From assembly GCF_000972385.1 (NCBI RefSeq), contig NZ_JXTE01000096.1, positions 1 to 22,884 of the forward strand: DNA of 22,884 bases. Reading direction: 5' to 3'. Of this stretch, positions 1 to 7,120 are shown in pieces. The DNA comes from Streptomyces sp. WM6386 (GTDB lineage: Bacteria > Actinomycetota > Actinomycetes > Streptomycetales > Streptomycetaceae). A program made the position numbers and the translations under genes. A model generated the notes under the pieces. The model saw only the letters and a list, made by a program, of their open reading frames with translations, was not told where the DNA came from and searched no databases. Within the stretch, counting starts at the first letter, position 1. Every line of letters begins with the position of its first letter.

Positions 1-148
1 TGCCGCCGGAGAAGAGGATCACCGGCCGCTCGAACTCGCCCGCCACCTCGCGGAAGATGTGCACGGCCTCGGATTCGAGAGCGTCCAGGTGGGAGAGGGC
101 GTACGGAGCGTCCGTGCCCTCCGCCACCGCCGCAACGGTCGTCGTCAT
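1..148 (-). CDS. cysD: Sulfate adenylyltransferase subunit 2 (CysD), N-terminal part only
   Basis: This is the first 49 codons of CysD, the subunit of ATP sulfurylase that activates sulfate to adenosine 5'-phosphosulfate (APS) with ATP, working with the GTPase subunit CysN. The translation begins [11 protein letters not shown], continues through the family's [16 protein letters not shown] segment and reaches the PVILFSGG motif, the start of the PP-loop ATP-binding site, at the window edge. The ATG overlaps the cysC stop codon (ATGA), so the two are translationally coupled. The gene is cut by the window boundary, not broken. Identification rests on the short N-terminus plus its place at the end of a cys operon; cysN is expected next, outside the window. 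Confidence 0.93.
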   Translation of the reverse strand, partial: MTTTVAAVAEGTDAPYALSHLDALESEAVHIFREVAGEFERPVILFSGG

Positions 149-681
149 GCCAGTCCCCTCTCGGTGAGCAGCGCGTGCACAGCCGCCGCGGACTCCTGGA
201 CGGTCTGGTCCTGCGACTCGATCCGCAGGTCGGGCGAGTCGGGCTCCTCGTACGGGTCGTCGACGCCGGTCAGCCCGGACAGCTCGCCCGCGGCCTGCTT
301 GGCGTACAGACCCTTCACATCGCGTACGGAGCACACCTCGACCGGAGTGGCCACGTGGATCTCCAGGTACGCCGCCCCGCTCTCCTGGTGGCGTTTGCGT
401 ACCGCCTCACGGCTGTCCGCGTAGGGCGCGATCACCGGGACGAGCGCCTTGACGCCGTTGCGGGCGAGGATCTCGGCGAGGAAGCCGATGCGCTGCACGT
501 TCGTGTGCCGGTCCTCGCGGCTGAAGCCGAGGCCCGCCGAGATGAACTCGCGGATCTCGTCGCCGTCGAGCACCTCGACGAGATGGCCCTCCTCGCGCAG
601 CCGGCCTGCCAGCTCGTACGCGATGGTGGTCTTGCCGGCACTCGGCAGACCCGTGAGCCAGACGGTGGCTCCGGTCGTCAC
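145..681 (-). CDS. cysC: Adenylylsulfate (APS) kinase CysC
   Basis: CysC phosphorylates APS at the 3' hydroxyl to give PAPS. From the chosen GTG the protein has 178 residues, a normal length for free-standing bacterial APS kinase. A P-loop, GLPSAGKT, lies at about residues 11-18, followed by LDGDEIR and the [19 protein letters not shown] segment, both typical of the family. I chose the GTG at 681 because AAGGAG sits six bases before it. An upstream ATG at 708 overlaps the cysH stop and would add nine residues, but has no visible ribosome site. The neighbouring CysH looks like an enzyme that reduces APS directly, so the PAPS made here may serve sulfation, not sulfate reduction; that is an inference. 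Confidence 0.93.
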   Translation of the reverse strand: MTTGATVWLTGLPSAGKTTIAYELAGRLREEGHLVEVLDGDEIREFISAGLGFSREDRHTNVQRIGFLAEILARNGVKALVPVIAPYADSREAVRKRHQESGAAYLEIHVATPVEVCSVRDVKGLYAKQAAGELSGLTGVDDPYEEPDSPDLRIESQDQTVQESAAAVHALLTERGLA

Positions 682-704
682 GTGCAACTCCTTCTCGGTG
701 ATGG

Positions 705-1415
705 TCATTCGTGCAGCCCGCACTCGGTCTTGCCGCGGCCCGCCCAGCGGCCGGCGCGCGCGTCCTCGCCCTCCAGGACCCGGCGGGTGCAGGGGGCGCA
801 GCCGACGGAGGCGTAGCCGTCCATCAGCAGCGGGTTGGTGAGGACGCCGTGTTCGGCGACGTACGCGTCCACGTCGTCCTGGGTCCAGCGGGCGATCGGG
901 GAGATCTTGACCTTGCGGCGCTTCTCGTCCCAGCCGACGACCGGGGTGTTCGCCCGGGTCGGGGACTCGTCGCGGCGCAGTCCGGTCGCCCAGGCCAGGT
1001 AGTCCTTCAGGCCCCGCTCCAGCGGCTCGACCTTGCGCATCTTGCAGCACAGGTCGGGGTCGCGGTCGTGCAGCTTCGGGCCGAACTCGGCGTCCTGCTC
1101 GGCGACCGTCCGCGTCGGCGACAGCGTGATGACGTTGACGTCCATCACGGCCTCGACCGCGTCCCGGGTGCCGATGGTCTCCTCGAAGTGGTAGCCGGTG
1201 TCGAGGAAGACGACGTCCACGCCCTTGCGGACCCGGGACGCCAGATGGGAGACGACCGCGTCCTCCATCGAGGAGGTCACGCAGAAGCGTGCCCCGAAGG
1301 TGTCGACGGCCCACTGGAGGATCTCCAGCGCGGAGGCGTCCTCCAGGTCGCGGCCCGCCTGCTCGGCGAGCGCCTTGAGATCGTCGGTCGTACGTTCTTC
1401 CTGAACGGCGGTCAT
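705..1415 (-). CDS. cysH: Assimilatory APS reductase (CysH family, iron-sulfur type)
   Basis: This enzyme reduces activated sulfate to sulfite with electrons from thioredoxin. The 236-residue product carries the PP-loop-like segment VTSSMEDAV near residue 46, then CC at 123-124 and CAPC at 206-209. These are the four cysteines that bind a [4Fe-4S] cluster in the APS-using branch of the family. The C-terminal ECGLH motif holds the catalytic cysteine, C232. PAPS-specific CysH of E. coli lacks the CC/CxxC set, so APS is the likely substrate. The ATG at 1415 has a GGAG ribosome site seven bases upstream and overlaps the stop of the small zinc-ribbon gene. An in-frame extension to 1511 is rejected because it runs through that gene. 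Confidence 0.94.
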   Translation of the reverse strand: MTAVQEERTTDDLKALAEQAGRDLEDASALEILQWAVDTFGARFCVTSSMEDAVVSHLASRVRKGVDVVFLDTGYHFEETIGTRDAVEAVMDVNVITLSPTRTVAEQDAEFGPKLHDRDPDLCCKMRKVEPLERGLKDYLAWATGLRRDESPTRANTPVVGWDEKRRKVKISPIARWTQDDVDAYVAEHGVLTNPLLMDGYASVGCAPCTRRVLEGEDARAGRWAGRGKTECGLHE

Positions 1416-1591
1416 ATCTGCTCTCCCCCTGCTTCGTTCTGCTGAAGACCCCGGGCGAGGAGCCCGAGGAACTTCAACTGGAAAGCGCGGTTGCACGCGG
1501 CGCATTCCCACGCGCCGTGGCCCTGCTCGCTCGGACGGAGGTCCTCGTCGCCGCAGTAGGGGCAGTAGAAGGGGGCGGCCCGCTCACTCAT
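1412..1591 (-). CDS. Small zinc-ribbon protein of the cys operon
   Basis: This 59-residue protein has two CxxC pairs, at C10/C13 (CPYC) and C30/C33 (CAAC), spaced as in a rubredoxin-like zinc ribbon. Between them is an acidic, charged loop, and a basic, hydrophobic helix (AFQLKFLGLLARGLQ) follows. It starts with ATG inside the last codons of cysI and ends in the ATGA that starts cysH, so it is coupled on both sides and is clearly part of the operon. Small proteins of this kind sit between cysI and cysH in other Streptomyces as far as I recall. The function is not known to me. Metal or Fe-S handling, or electron delivery, for the sulfite or APS reductase is a guess from its position. Confidence 0.9.
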   Translation of the reverse strand: MSERAAPFYCPYCGDEDLRPSEQGHGAWECAACNRAFQLKFLGLLARGLQQNEAGGEQI

Positions 1592-3285
1592 GAGAGGGCC
1601 TCCTCGGAGGCGCGGGAGGCCCAGGCGGCGAACCGCTCGCCCTCCTCGCGCTCGGCCTGGAAGCGCTTCAGGACCCGCTCGACGTAGTCGGGCAGTTCCT
1701 CGGAGGTGACCTTCAGACCACGGACCTTGCGGCCGAATCCGGCCTCCAGACCGAGGGCGCCGCCCAGGTGCACCTGGTAGCCCTCGACCTGCTCGCCCTG
1801 GTCGTTGAGCACGAGCTGGCCCTTGAGACCGATGTCCGCCACCTGGATACGGGCACAGGCGTTCGGGCAGCCGTTGAGGTTGATGGTGAGCGGCTCGTCG
1901 AACTCCGGGATGCGGCGCTCCAGTTCGTCGATCAGCTGGGAGCCGCGTGCCTTGGTCTCGACGATGGCGAGCTTGCAGTACTCGATGCCGGTGCAGGCCA
2001 TGGTGCCGCGCCGGAACGAGGAGGGCCTGGCCGTCAGGTCAAGGGCCTCCAGGGCTTCGACCAGCGGCTCGACCTGCGCCTCCTCGACATCGAGGATGAT
2101 CATCTTCTGCTCGACGGTGGTACGGACCCGGCCCGAGCCGTGCGCCTCGGCCACCTCGGCGATCTTCGTCAGCGTGGCGCCGTCGACGCGGCCGACGCGC
2201 GGGGCGAAGCCGACGTAGAAACGGCCGTCCTTCTGGCGGTGCACGCCGACGTGGTCGCGCCAGCGGCCCGAGGGCTCGGCGGGCGCGGGGCCGTCCACCA
2301 GCTTGCGCTGGAGGTAGTCGTCCTCCAGGACCTGGCGGAACTTCTCCGGGCCCCAGTCGGCGACGAGGAACTTCAGACGGGCGCGCGTCCGCAGGCGGCG
2401 GTAGCCCCAGTCGCGGAAGATGCCGACCACGCCGGCCCACACCTCGGGCACCTCGTCCAGCGGCACCCAGGCGCCGAGCCGGACGCCGAGCTTGGGGTTG
2501 GTGGACAGGCCGCCGCCGACCCACACGTCGAAACCGGGACCGTGCTCGGGGTGCTCGACACCGACGAACGCGATGTCGTTGATCTCGTGGACCACGTCGA
2601 GCAGCGGCGAGCCGGAGATCGCCGTCTTGAACTTGCGCGGCAGGTTGGAGAACTCGTGGCTGCCGATGTAGCGCTCGTGGATCTCGTCGATGGCCCAGGT
2701 GCCGTCGATGATCTCGTCCTCGGCGATACCGGCGACCGGCGAGCCGATGACGACACGCGGGCAGTCGCCGCAGGCCTCGGTCGTGGAGAGACCGACCGCC
2801 TCCAGGCGGTTCCAGATCTCCGGGACGTCCTCGATGCGGATCCAGTGCAGCTGGATGTTCTGCCGGTCGGTGACGTCCGCGCTGCCGCGCGCGAACTCCT
2901 CGGAGATCTCGCCGATCACGCGCAGCTGCTGGGTGGTGAGGCGTCCGCCGTCGATCCGCACCCGCAGCATGAAGTACTTGTCGTCCAGCTCCTCCGGCTC
3001 CAGGATCGCGGTCTTGCCGCCGTCGATCCCGGGCTTGCGCTGGGTGTAGAGGCCCCACCAGCGCATGCGGCCGCGCAGGTCGTTGGGGTCGATCGAGTCG
3101 AAGCCTCGCTTGGAGTAGATCGTCTCAATGCGTGTCCGCACATTGAGACCGTCGTCGTCCTTCTTGAACTGCTCGTTGCCGTTCAGCGGGGTGTGGTGTC
3201 CCGCGGCCCACTGGCCCTCACCGCGGTGACGGCTCACCTTGCGGCGCGGAGTCGTGGCAGCAGGGTTCTGCGGGGTGGCGGCCAT
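1588..3285 (-). CDS. cysI: Ferredoxin-dependent sulfite reductase (NirA/SirA type)
   Basis: The enzyme reduces sulfite to sulfide in six one-electron steps from ferredoxin, using sirohaem joined to a [4Fe-4S] cluster. The 565-residue product has the cluster-binding motifs CTGIEYC (C431, C437) and CPNAC (C473, C477) in the second half, and the two tandem nitrite/sulfite reductase ferredoxin-like halves. Y80 in WWGLYTQ and C172 in TTEACGDCPR are 92 residues apart, the same spacing as the Tyr-Cys pair that is cross-linked near the active site of the mycobacterial enzyme; this supports sulfite reductase over nitrite reductase. The ATG at 3285 follows GAAGGA. The reading frame stays open upstream to 3513, but that stretch holds the separate leader-peptide gene in another frame and is not treated as coding here. 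Confidence 0.94.
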   Translation of the reverse strand: MAATPQNPAATTPRRKVSRHRGEGQWAAGHHTPLNGNEQFKKDDDGLNVRTRIETIYSKRGFDSIDPNDLRGRMRWWGLYTQRKPGIDGGKTAILEPEELDDKYFMLRVRIDGGRLTTQQLRVIGEISEEFARGSADVTDRQNIQLHWIRIEDVPEIWNRLEAVGLSTTEACGDCPRVVIGSPVAGIAEDEIIDGTWAIDEIHERYIGSHEFSNLPRKFKTAISGSPLLDVVHEINDIAFVGVEHPEHGPGFDVWVGGGLSTNPKLGVRLGAWVPLDEVPEVWAGVVGIFRDWGYRRLRTRARLKFLVADWGPEKFRQVLEDDYLQRKLVDGPAPAEPSGRWRDHVGVHRQKDGRFYVGFAPRVGRVDGATLTKIAEVAEAHGSGRVRTTVEQKMIILDVEEAQVEPLVEALEALDLTARPSSFRRGTMACTGIEYCKLAIVETKARGSQLIDELERRIPEFDEPLTINLNGCPNACARIQVADIGLKGQLVLNDQGEQVEGYQVHLGGALGLEAGFGRKVRGLKVTSEELPDYVERVLKRFQAEREEGERFAAWASRASEEALS

Positions 3286-3325
3286 GGTTATTCGTCCTTC
3301 GGGACAGGCGGGAAAGCGGCTCTGA

Positions 3326-3371
3326 CCTGCGCGTACGGGCGCATACGTGTACGTGCGCAGCATTGCGCAGG
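3326..3371 (-). promoter_or_regulatory. Competing hairpins between the leader peptide and cysI
   Basis: On the minus strand the segment GCGCAGG (3326-3332) can pair with CCTGCGC (3365-3371), forming a seven-base stem. Alternatively its first six bases can pair with CTGCGC at 3355-3360. The two pairings exclude each other. The element lies 43 bases downstream of the leader-peptide stop and 41 bases upstream of the cysI start. That is where an attenuation or translation-control switch would be expected. No run of U follows, so a simple intrinsic terminator is not obvious. Found by eye only; folding energies were not calculated. Confidence 0.35.
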
Positions 3372-3413
3372 AATGAGACCAATGCGGGAGATGTCGGGCG
3401 GCGCCGAGGCTCG

Positions 3414-3497
3414 CTAGCGCGCCGGACAGATGGCGCTGGACATGCGGCCGAGGTCGACGTGCCGCCGACTCACCAAGGCAATTCCAGTTCCAGACAT
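3414..3497 (-). CDS. Cysteine-containing leader peptide upstream of the sulfate-assimilation operon
   Basis: This 27-codon frame starts with ATG at 3497, ends with TAG and contains SRRHVDLGRMSSAIC. It matches what I recall of a family of short actinobacterial leader peptides (an HVDL-R core followed by a serine- and cysteine-containing tail) found ahead of sulfur genes. The cysteine is the fourth codon from the end and uses TGT, which is uncommon in such high-GC genes. A ribosome short of cysteinyl-tRNA would stall there, close to the hairpins at 3326-3371. The gene is 128 bases upstream of cysI on the same strand. No strong ribosome site is visible, so initiation may be weak or the transcript may start close to the ATG. 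The regulatory role is inferred. Confidence 0.8.
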   Translation of the reverse strand: MSGTGIALVSRRHVDLGRMSSAICPAR

Positions 3498-3519
3498 GAC
3501 GGAAGCGTGTCACGGCGAT

Positions 3520-3534
3520 CTGGACACAGTCCAG
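3520..3534. promoter_or_regulatory. Perfect 6-3-6 palindrome upstream of the leader peptide
   Basis: CTGGAC-ACA-GTCCAG is a perfect inverted repeat 22 bases upstream of the leader-peptide ATG, in the region that must hold the promoter of the cys operon. Its size and place suit a dimeric regulator's operator. I cannot name the regulator. Confidence 0.4.
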
Positions 3535-3552
3535 CTTCGTCCATCATGCGGA

Positions 3553-3583
3553 CACCCTTGTCCCGAAGAGTGAGACAAGGGTG
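3553..3583 (-). terminator. Hairpin downstream of the GNAT gene, possible terminator
   Basis: CACCCTTGTC and GACAAGGGTG form a perfect ten-base stem around an 11-base loop. It lies 41 bases past the GNAT stop codon and before the cys leader peptide, so it probably ends the GNAT transcript. No U tract follows on the minus strand, which is common for Streptomyces terminators. It could instead be part of the cys operon's 5' region. Confidence 0.55.
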
Positions 3584-3624
3584 GTCTCGATCACATCCTG
3601 TGCGCGGAGTCTTGTCTGGGCAGG

Positions 3625-4197
3625 TCAGGCCGGGTAGGCGCCCGGCCAGGGTCCCGGAGCGGCCACGTCGGGCTCCTCCTCGACCTTGGTGTCGAAGAGC
3701 TTGAAGCCCCGGCGCAGATAGTTGTCCATGGCGTGCTCGCCGTCCAGGCTGCACGTATGCAGCCAGACCCGCTTCGTCGATGCCAGCCCCGGCCAGCGGT
3801 CCGCGAGGTCCCAGGCGCGGGCGGCGCCGTACGACAGCAGGTGGCCGCCGATCCGGCGGCCCCGGAAGGCCGGGACCAGCCCGAAGTAGACGATCTCCAC
3901 GACCCCGTCGTCCTGCGGCTCCAGCTCCACGTACCCCGCGGGCGTGCCCCGGTCGTACGCCACCCACGTCTCCACGCCGGGCCGGCCCAGGTGCTCCTCC
4001 CACTGCGGGTACGTCCAGCCGAGCCGGTCGATCCAGAGGATGTCGCCGCCGACTGAGGCGTACAGGAAGCGGCTGAACTCGGGGGAAGGGACCTCGGAGC
4101 GCACGATCTCGACGTCCCCGGCCGGCCCGGCGGCCGGGAGGACGTCGGTCGGGTCGGTCTGTTCCAGGGACCAGGTGGTCACGGGGATGTTGGCCAT
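3625..4197 (-). CDS. GNAT-family N-acetyltransferase
   Basis: This 190-residue protein has the GNAT fold signatures: the strand pair ETWVAYDRGTPAGYVELE, the beta-4 strand EIVYFGLVPAFRGRRIGGHLL with the acetyl-CoA pyrophosphate loop (RGRRIGG matches the R/Q-x-x-G-x-G/A motif), and a late tyrosine/arginine segment, NYLRRGFKLF. It should transfer an acetyl group from acetyl-CoA to an amine, but the substrate cannot be read from the sequence. The start chosen is the ATG at 4197, which gives a full-length domain; the ribosome site before it is weak (GGCGGG). The reading frame stays open to 4812, but that extension would run antisense-like through a repeat and over the neighbouring gene, so it is rejected. 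Confidence 0.85.
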   Translation of the reverse strand: MANIPVTTWSLEQTDPTDVLPAAGPAGDVEIVRSEVPSPEFSRFLYASVGGDILWIDRLGWTYPQWEEHLGRPGVETWVAYDRGTPAGYVELEPQDDGVVEIVYFGLVPAFRGRRIGGHLLSYGAARAWDLADRWPGLASTKRVWLHTCSLDGEHAMDNYLRRGFKLFDTKVEEEPDVAAPGPWPGAYPA

Positions 4198-4298
4198 GCC
4201 CGCCAGGGAACCATCCGGCCCGATCGTCTGTCGAACGCGCCCCGTGATCCGCCCGGCGGGCCCTGAGCGGGTCGGGTGAAGTCCTCTACGGTTCGCCA

Positions 4299-4364
4299 GC
4301 GCCCTGAAGGGGCGCGGGGCCGTTTCCATATGCGGCTCCGCCGCGGGGCGCGACCAGCCACGAC
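4299..4364. repeat. Dispersed intergenic repeat, copy A
   Basis: This copy begins with the hairpin GCGCCC-TGAAG-GGGCGC (4299-4315), passes through a second palindromic part (TGCGGCTCCGCCGCG) and ends in GCGCGACCAGCCAC. It lies between the GNAT gene and the 3' end of the secreted-protein gene. The same modules recur in inverse orientation at 20316-20385 and in part at three other places in this window. Repeats of this type are common between Streptomyces genes. It may act as a terminator for the secreted-protein transcript. Confidence 0.75.
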
Positions 4365-4412
4365 GGCGCCGCGGACGGCCGACGGCGCATCGCGGCACTT
4401 CCCGCGGAGCGC

Positions 4413-5678
4413 TTAGCCCAGCGCTCTGTCGACCGACGCCAGCGGCATGGCGAACAGCACCCGGCCCGACTGGGACCAGACCTCGCCGGTCGCCTCCCAG
4501 TAGGAGAGGGACTCCGACTCGGTGCTCCAGCACTGGCGGGTCTCGTCGGTGCCGCACCGGGCGGCCCGCGCGCCGGTCGCGCTCTGCCGCCACAGCGTCC
4601 CGTGACCGCCGTCCGCGTCGGTGGCACGGCCGAGGTACCAGTTCGAGCCGTACGACAGCACGGCGCCGACGCCGGCCGCCTTCGTCTCGTACGCCTCGTC
4701 GACCCGGGTGTACCCGGCGGGGTCGGTGGTGAGGAGGCCGGCGCGGTCGGAGGCGGCGCTGAAGTCGTAGCGCCACAGCCGGACGTCCCGGTCGTCGTCC
4801 GTGGAGACCCACTCGCTCGCGACCAGGCTGTCGGGGGAGGTGCTGCGGTCCAGGGAGAGATAGTCGGGCTGGGCGGCGGCCTTCCCGCCGGCCAGGCTGT
4901 AGGTGCCGACCGCGGGCAGGACCCAGCGGCTGCCGTGCCCTGCCCAGCCGCCGTCCACGCGGCCGACGGCGGGGCTGTCCACCGTGGTGCGCTGGACGCG
5001 GTCCATGTCGTACACGTACAGCCCCTCGGCGGCGGTCACCAGCAGCTTGTCCTGGTACCAGACCATGCCGGAGATCCGGGAGTCGAGGGCCCGGTAGTCG
5101 CGGCCGCCGTCGACCGGGACCGTGAGCAGGACCCAGGAGTAGGTGGGACGCTCCAGGTCGTTGGCGTCGATGAACGCCACCCGGGCCAGATCATGGGCGC
5201 CCTGCGACCAGGCGGAGAGGATCACCCGGTTCTGTCCCCACAGACCGTCGTCGTCCGCGTCGCCCGAGGTGGTGACCGCGCCGGCCCGCCAGGACCGGGT
5301 GTCGGCGGCGTCCCAGCAGTACGCGCGGGTGGCGGCCGGTTCGACGGGCAGCGCCTCGCGCTCGGTGGCGGTGCAGTCGGCGGCGGTCCGCAGCGAGTGG
5401 TCGGCGCTGTCGAGGACGGCGCTGACGCCGACCGGTGTGCCCATCGCGGAGGCGAGCCGGTCGAGGCTGCGCTGCGGCTCCAGGTGCTCCCGCAGGCGCA
5501 GTACGTCCGTCTCGGCGGACGTGGCGAGCGGCTTCAGTGCCCCGGGTTCGTCGGCGACCGTGGCCTGTGAGGCACTGATCATCGTGGCGGCGGCGGTGAG
5601 CGCGAGGGCGGTCCCGGCCAGGAAGGCGCGTGCCGCTCTGCCCCGCTTCTGCCTGCGGTGTCTGCCGCGCTGCATCAT
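4413..5678 (-). CDS. Secreted protein of unknown function, possibly beta-propeller
   Basis: The 421-residue product starts with a basic n-region (RHRRQKRGRAAR), a hydrophobic stretch of about 20 residues and a likely signal-peptidase site after SASQA near residue 39, so it should be exported. The mature part has repeated tryptophan/tyrosine-rich blocks (YSWVLLTVPVDG, ISGMVWYQDKLLVTAAEGLYVYD, SRWVLPAVGTYSL), which look like beta-propeller blades, and four cysteines able to form two disulfides. No catalytic motif, LPxTG anchor or lipobox is visible. GGAGG lies five bases before the first ATG; the second codon is also ATG and could be used. I recognise it only as a streptomycete-type secreted hypothetical protein. 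The GNAT gene lies downstream, separated by a repeat. Confidence 0.82.
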   Translation of the reverse strand: MMQRGRHRRQKRGRAARAFLAGTALALTAAATMISASQATVADEPGALKPLATSAETDVLRLREHLEPQRSLDRLASAMGTPVGVSAVLDSADHSLRTAADCTATEREALPVEPAATRAYCWDAADTRSWRAGAVTTSGDADDDGLWGQNRVILSAWSQGAHDLARVAFIDANDLERPTYSWVLLTVPVDGGRDYRALDSRISGMVWYQDKLLVTAAEGLYVYDMDRVQRTTVDSPAVGRVDGGWAGHGSRWVLPAVGTYSLAGGKAAAQPDYLSLDRSTSPDSLVASEWVSTDDDRDVRLWRYDFSAASDRAGLLTTDPAGYTRVDEAYETKAAGVGAVLSYGSNWYLGRATDADGGHGTLWRQSATGARAARCGTDETRQCWSTESESLSYWEATGEVWSQSGRVLFAMPLASVDRALG

Positions 5679-5830
5679 GTCGTCCTCCCGAGGCGGGCCA
5701 ACTGCGCCTGGTGATCCGTACGTTGACCAAGGAGCAGGTGGGGTGGCCCGTAGAGGGATGCTACGGCAGTCGGACCCTGCCGGTGACGAAGACCCTGCAA
5801 ATATGCGAAAGATGCCGCCTGTTGGGTGCC

Positions 5831-7120
5831 TCAGGGCAGGGGTACGGGCAACCGCTTGCCGGTCACCGCGGGTGCCGTGGAGTGCGGCAGCAGATCGTGC
5901 GGGTCGGCGGGGCGCAGGACCTCGACCTCCGCACCTTCGCAGAAACGATACGGCCGGTGTTCCAGAAGTCCCCCGAGATACCGGCGAACCCGGGACATCT
6001 CCGCGCGCACCGTCACCCTGCGCTCCGCGTCGCCGAACAGGTCCTCGGCCAGGCCCGCCGCACTGCGACCGCCCCGGTGCACGGCCAGCAGATAGAGCAA
6101 CTCGGCGTGCCGCGGACTCAGTTCATGGCTCCACGACCCGGCGATCCCGGACACCGTCACCGACCAGCGGCGCGGCTGCGACAGATCCAGGACGATACGG
6201 GTGGTGCCCTCCGGCACCGGCTCCGCCGCCGCCCGCACCAACCAGCCCCCGCCGAGCGGCTCCACCGAGCACAGACCCAGCGTCGGCAGCCACCGTCGGC
6301 CCGCCGTCGGCGACTTGGGCAGCCCGATCCGGTTCTGGTACGGCATCCCGGTCACCGCGGCCGTCCAGCCGTCCCCGTCCACCACCAGGGCCCGGCCGCC
6401 GAGCCGCGCCAGCACCGGCGCCCCCACCGCGCGCAGCTGCTCGAGGGAGGCCTGGTGCAGCTCCCGCAGCCGGGCCTCGGCGAGCTTGGCCACCGAGTCG
6501 ACCCAGGCGAGGGTCGCCGGATGCATCGTGTCCAGCGGTCCGCTCACATCCACCACACCGATCAGCCGGCCGTCCCGCGGGTCCGTGATCGGCGCCCCGG
6601 TGCAGGTCCAGGAGGTCTGCGAACGCACGAAGTGCTCGGAGGCGAAGACCTGCACCGGCCGGCGGGCCACCACCGGGGTGCCGATGCCGTTGGTGCCGAC
6701 GACGTTCTCCCGCCAGTCCGCGCCGAGTTCGAAGCCGGTCCCGTCGGCCTTGCGCAGCACCGGGGAACTGCCCTCCCGCCACAGCACCCGGCCCTCCTCG
6801 TCGGCGACCACCATGATGTGGTGGGCGGCGTCCGCGACCGACACCAGCCCCTGCCGCAGCACCGGCAGGACGTGCCGCAGCACCGAGGTCTCACGCCGCC
6901 GCTGCACCTCCTCCCGGGACAGCGGCCCGGCCCGGAAGTCATGGTCGGGATCGACCCCGCCGCGCAGCATCCGCCCCCAGGACTGCTCGATCACGGGACG
7001 GGGCGCGACCGGGGCCCGCTGCCCGGAGAGCGTGGCGGAGCGCACGTCGCTGAGCACCCGTGCCGCACGCGCCGCGTCCACGGCGGCGAGCTGGGTGACG
7101 TCCGTCTGCGGGTGCGCCAC
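5831..7120 (-). CDS. GAF-domain transcriptional regulator (AcoR-like N-terminus, no sigma-54 AAA domain)
   Basis: The 429-residue protein starts with the AcoR-type segment RPVIEQSWGRMLRGGVDPDHDF. A GAF sensor domain follows at about residues 85-200, including NVVGTNGIGTPVVARRPVQVFASEHF and the WTCTGAPI segment. A C-terminal winged-helix-like region (LSPRHAELLYLLAVHRGG through RVTVRAEMSRVRRYLGG) is the probable DNA-binding part. There is no AAA+ domain, as expected in organisms without sigma-54. In actinobacteria relatives often control alcohol or aldehyde dehydrogenase genes, but none is next to it here. The GTG at 7120 was chosen because GGAGG lies five bases upstream; the frame is open to 7408 but the added sequence is not protein-like. 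Two TGCAACCC repeats lie about 150 bases upstream. Confidence 0.85.
   Translation of the reverse strand: MAHPQTDVTQLAAVDAARAARVLSDVRSATLSGQRAPVAPRPVIEQSWGRMLRGGVDPDHDFRAGPLSREEVQRRRETSVLRHVLPVLRQGLVSVADAAHHIMVVADEEGRVLWREGSSPVLRKADGTGFELGADWRENVVGTNGIGTPVVARRPVQVFASEHFVRSQTSWTCTGAPITDPRDGRLIGVVDVSGPLDTMHPATLAWVDSVAKLAEARLRELHQASLEQLRAVGAPVLARLGGRALVVDGDGWTAAVTGMPYQNRIGLPKSPTAGRRWLPTLGLCSVEPLGGGWLVRAAAEPVPEGTTRIVLDLSQPRRWSVTVSGIAGSWSHELSPRHAELLYLLAVHRGGRSAAGLAEDLFGDAERRVTVRAEMSRVRRYLGGLLEHRPYRFCEGAEVEVLRPADPHDLLPHSTAPAVTGKRLPVPLP

Noticed and set aside
1768..3417. Long plus-strand open frame opposite cysI (549 codons)
   Set aside because: It is antisense to a clear sulfite reductase, has a repetitive composition rich in Asp, Val, Leu and Gly from GC bias, no ribosome site and no recognisable domain.
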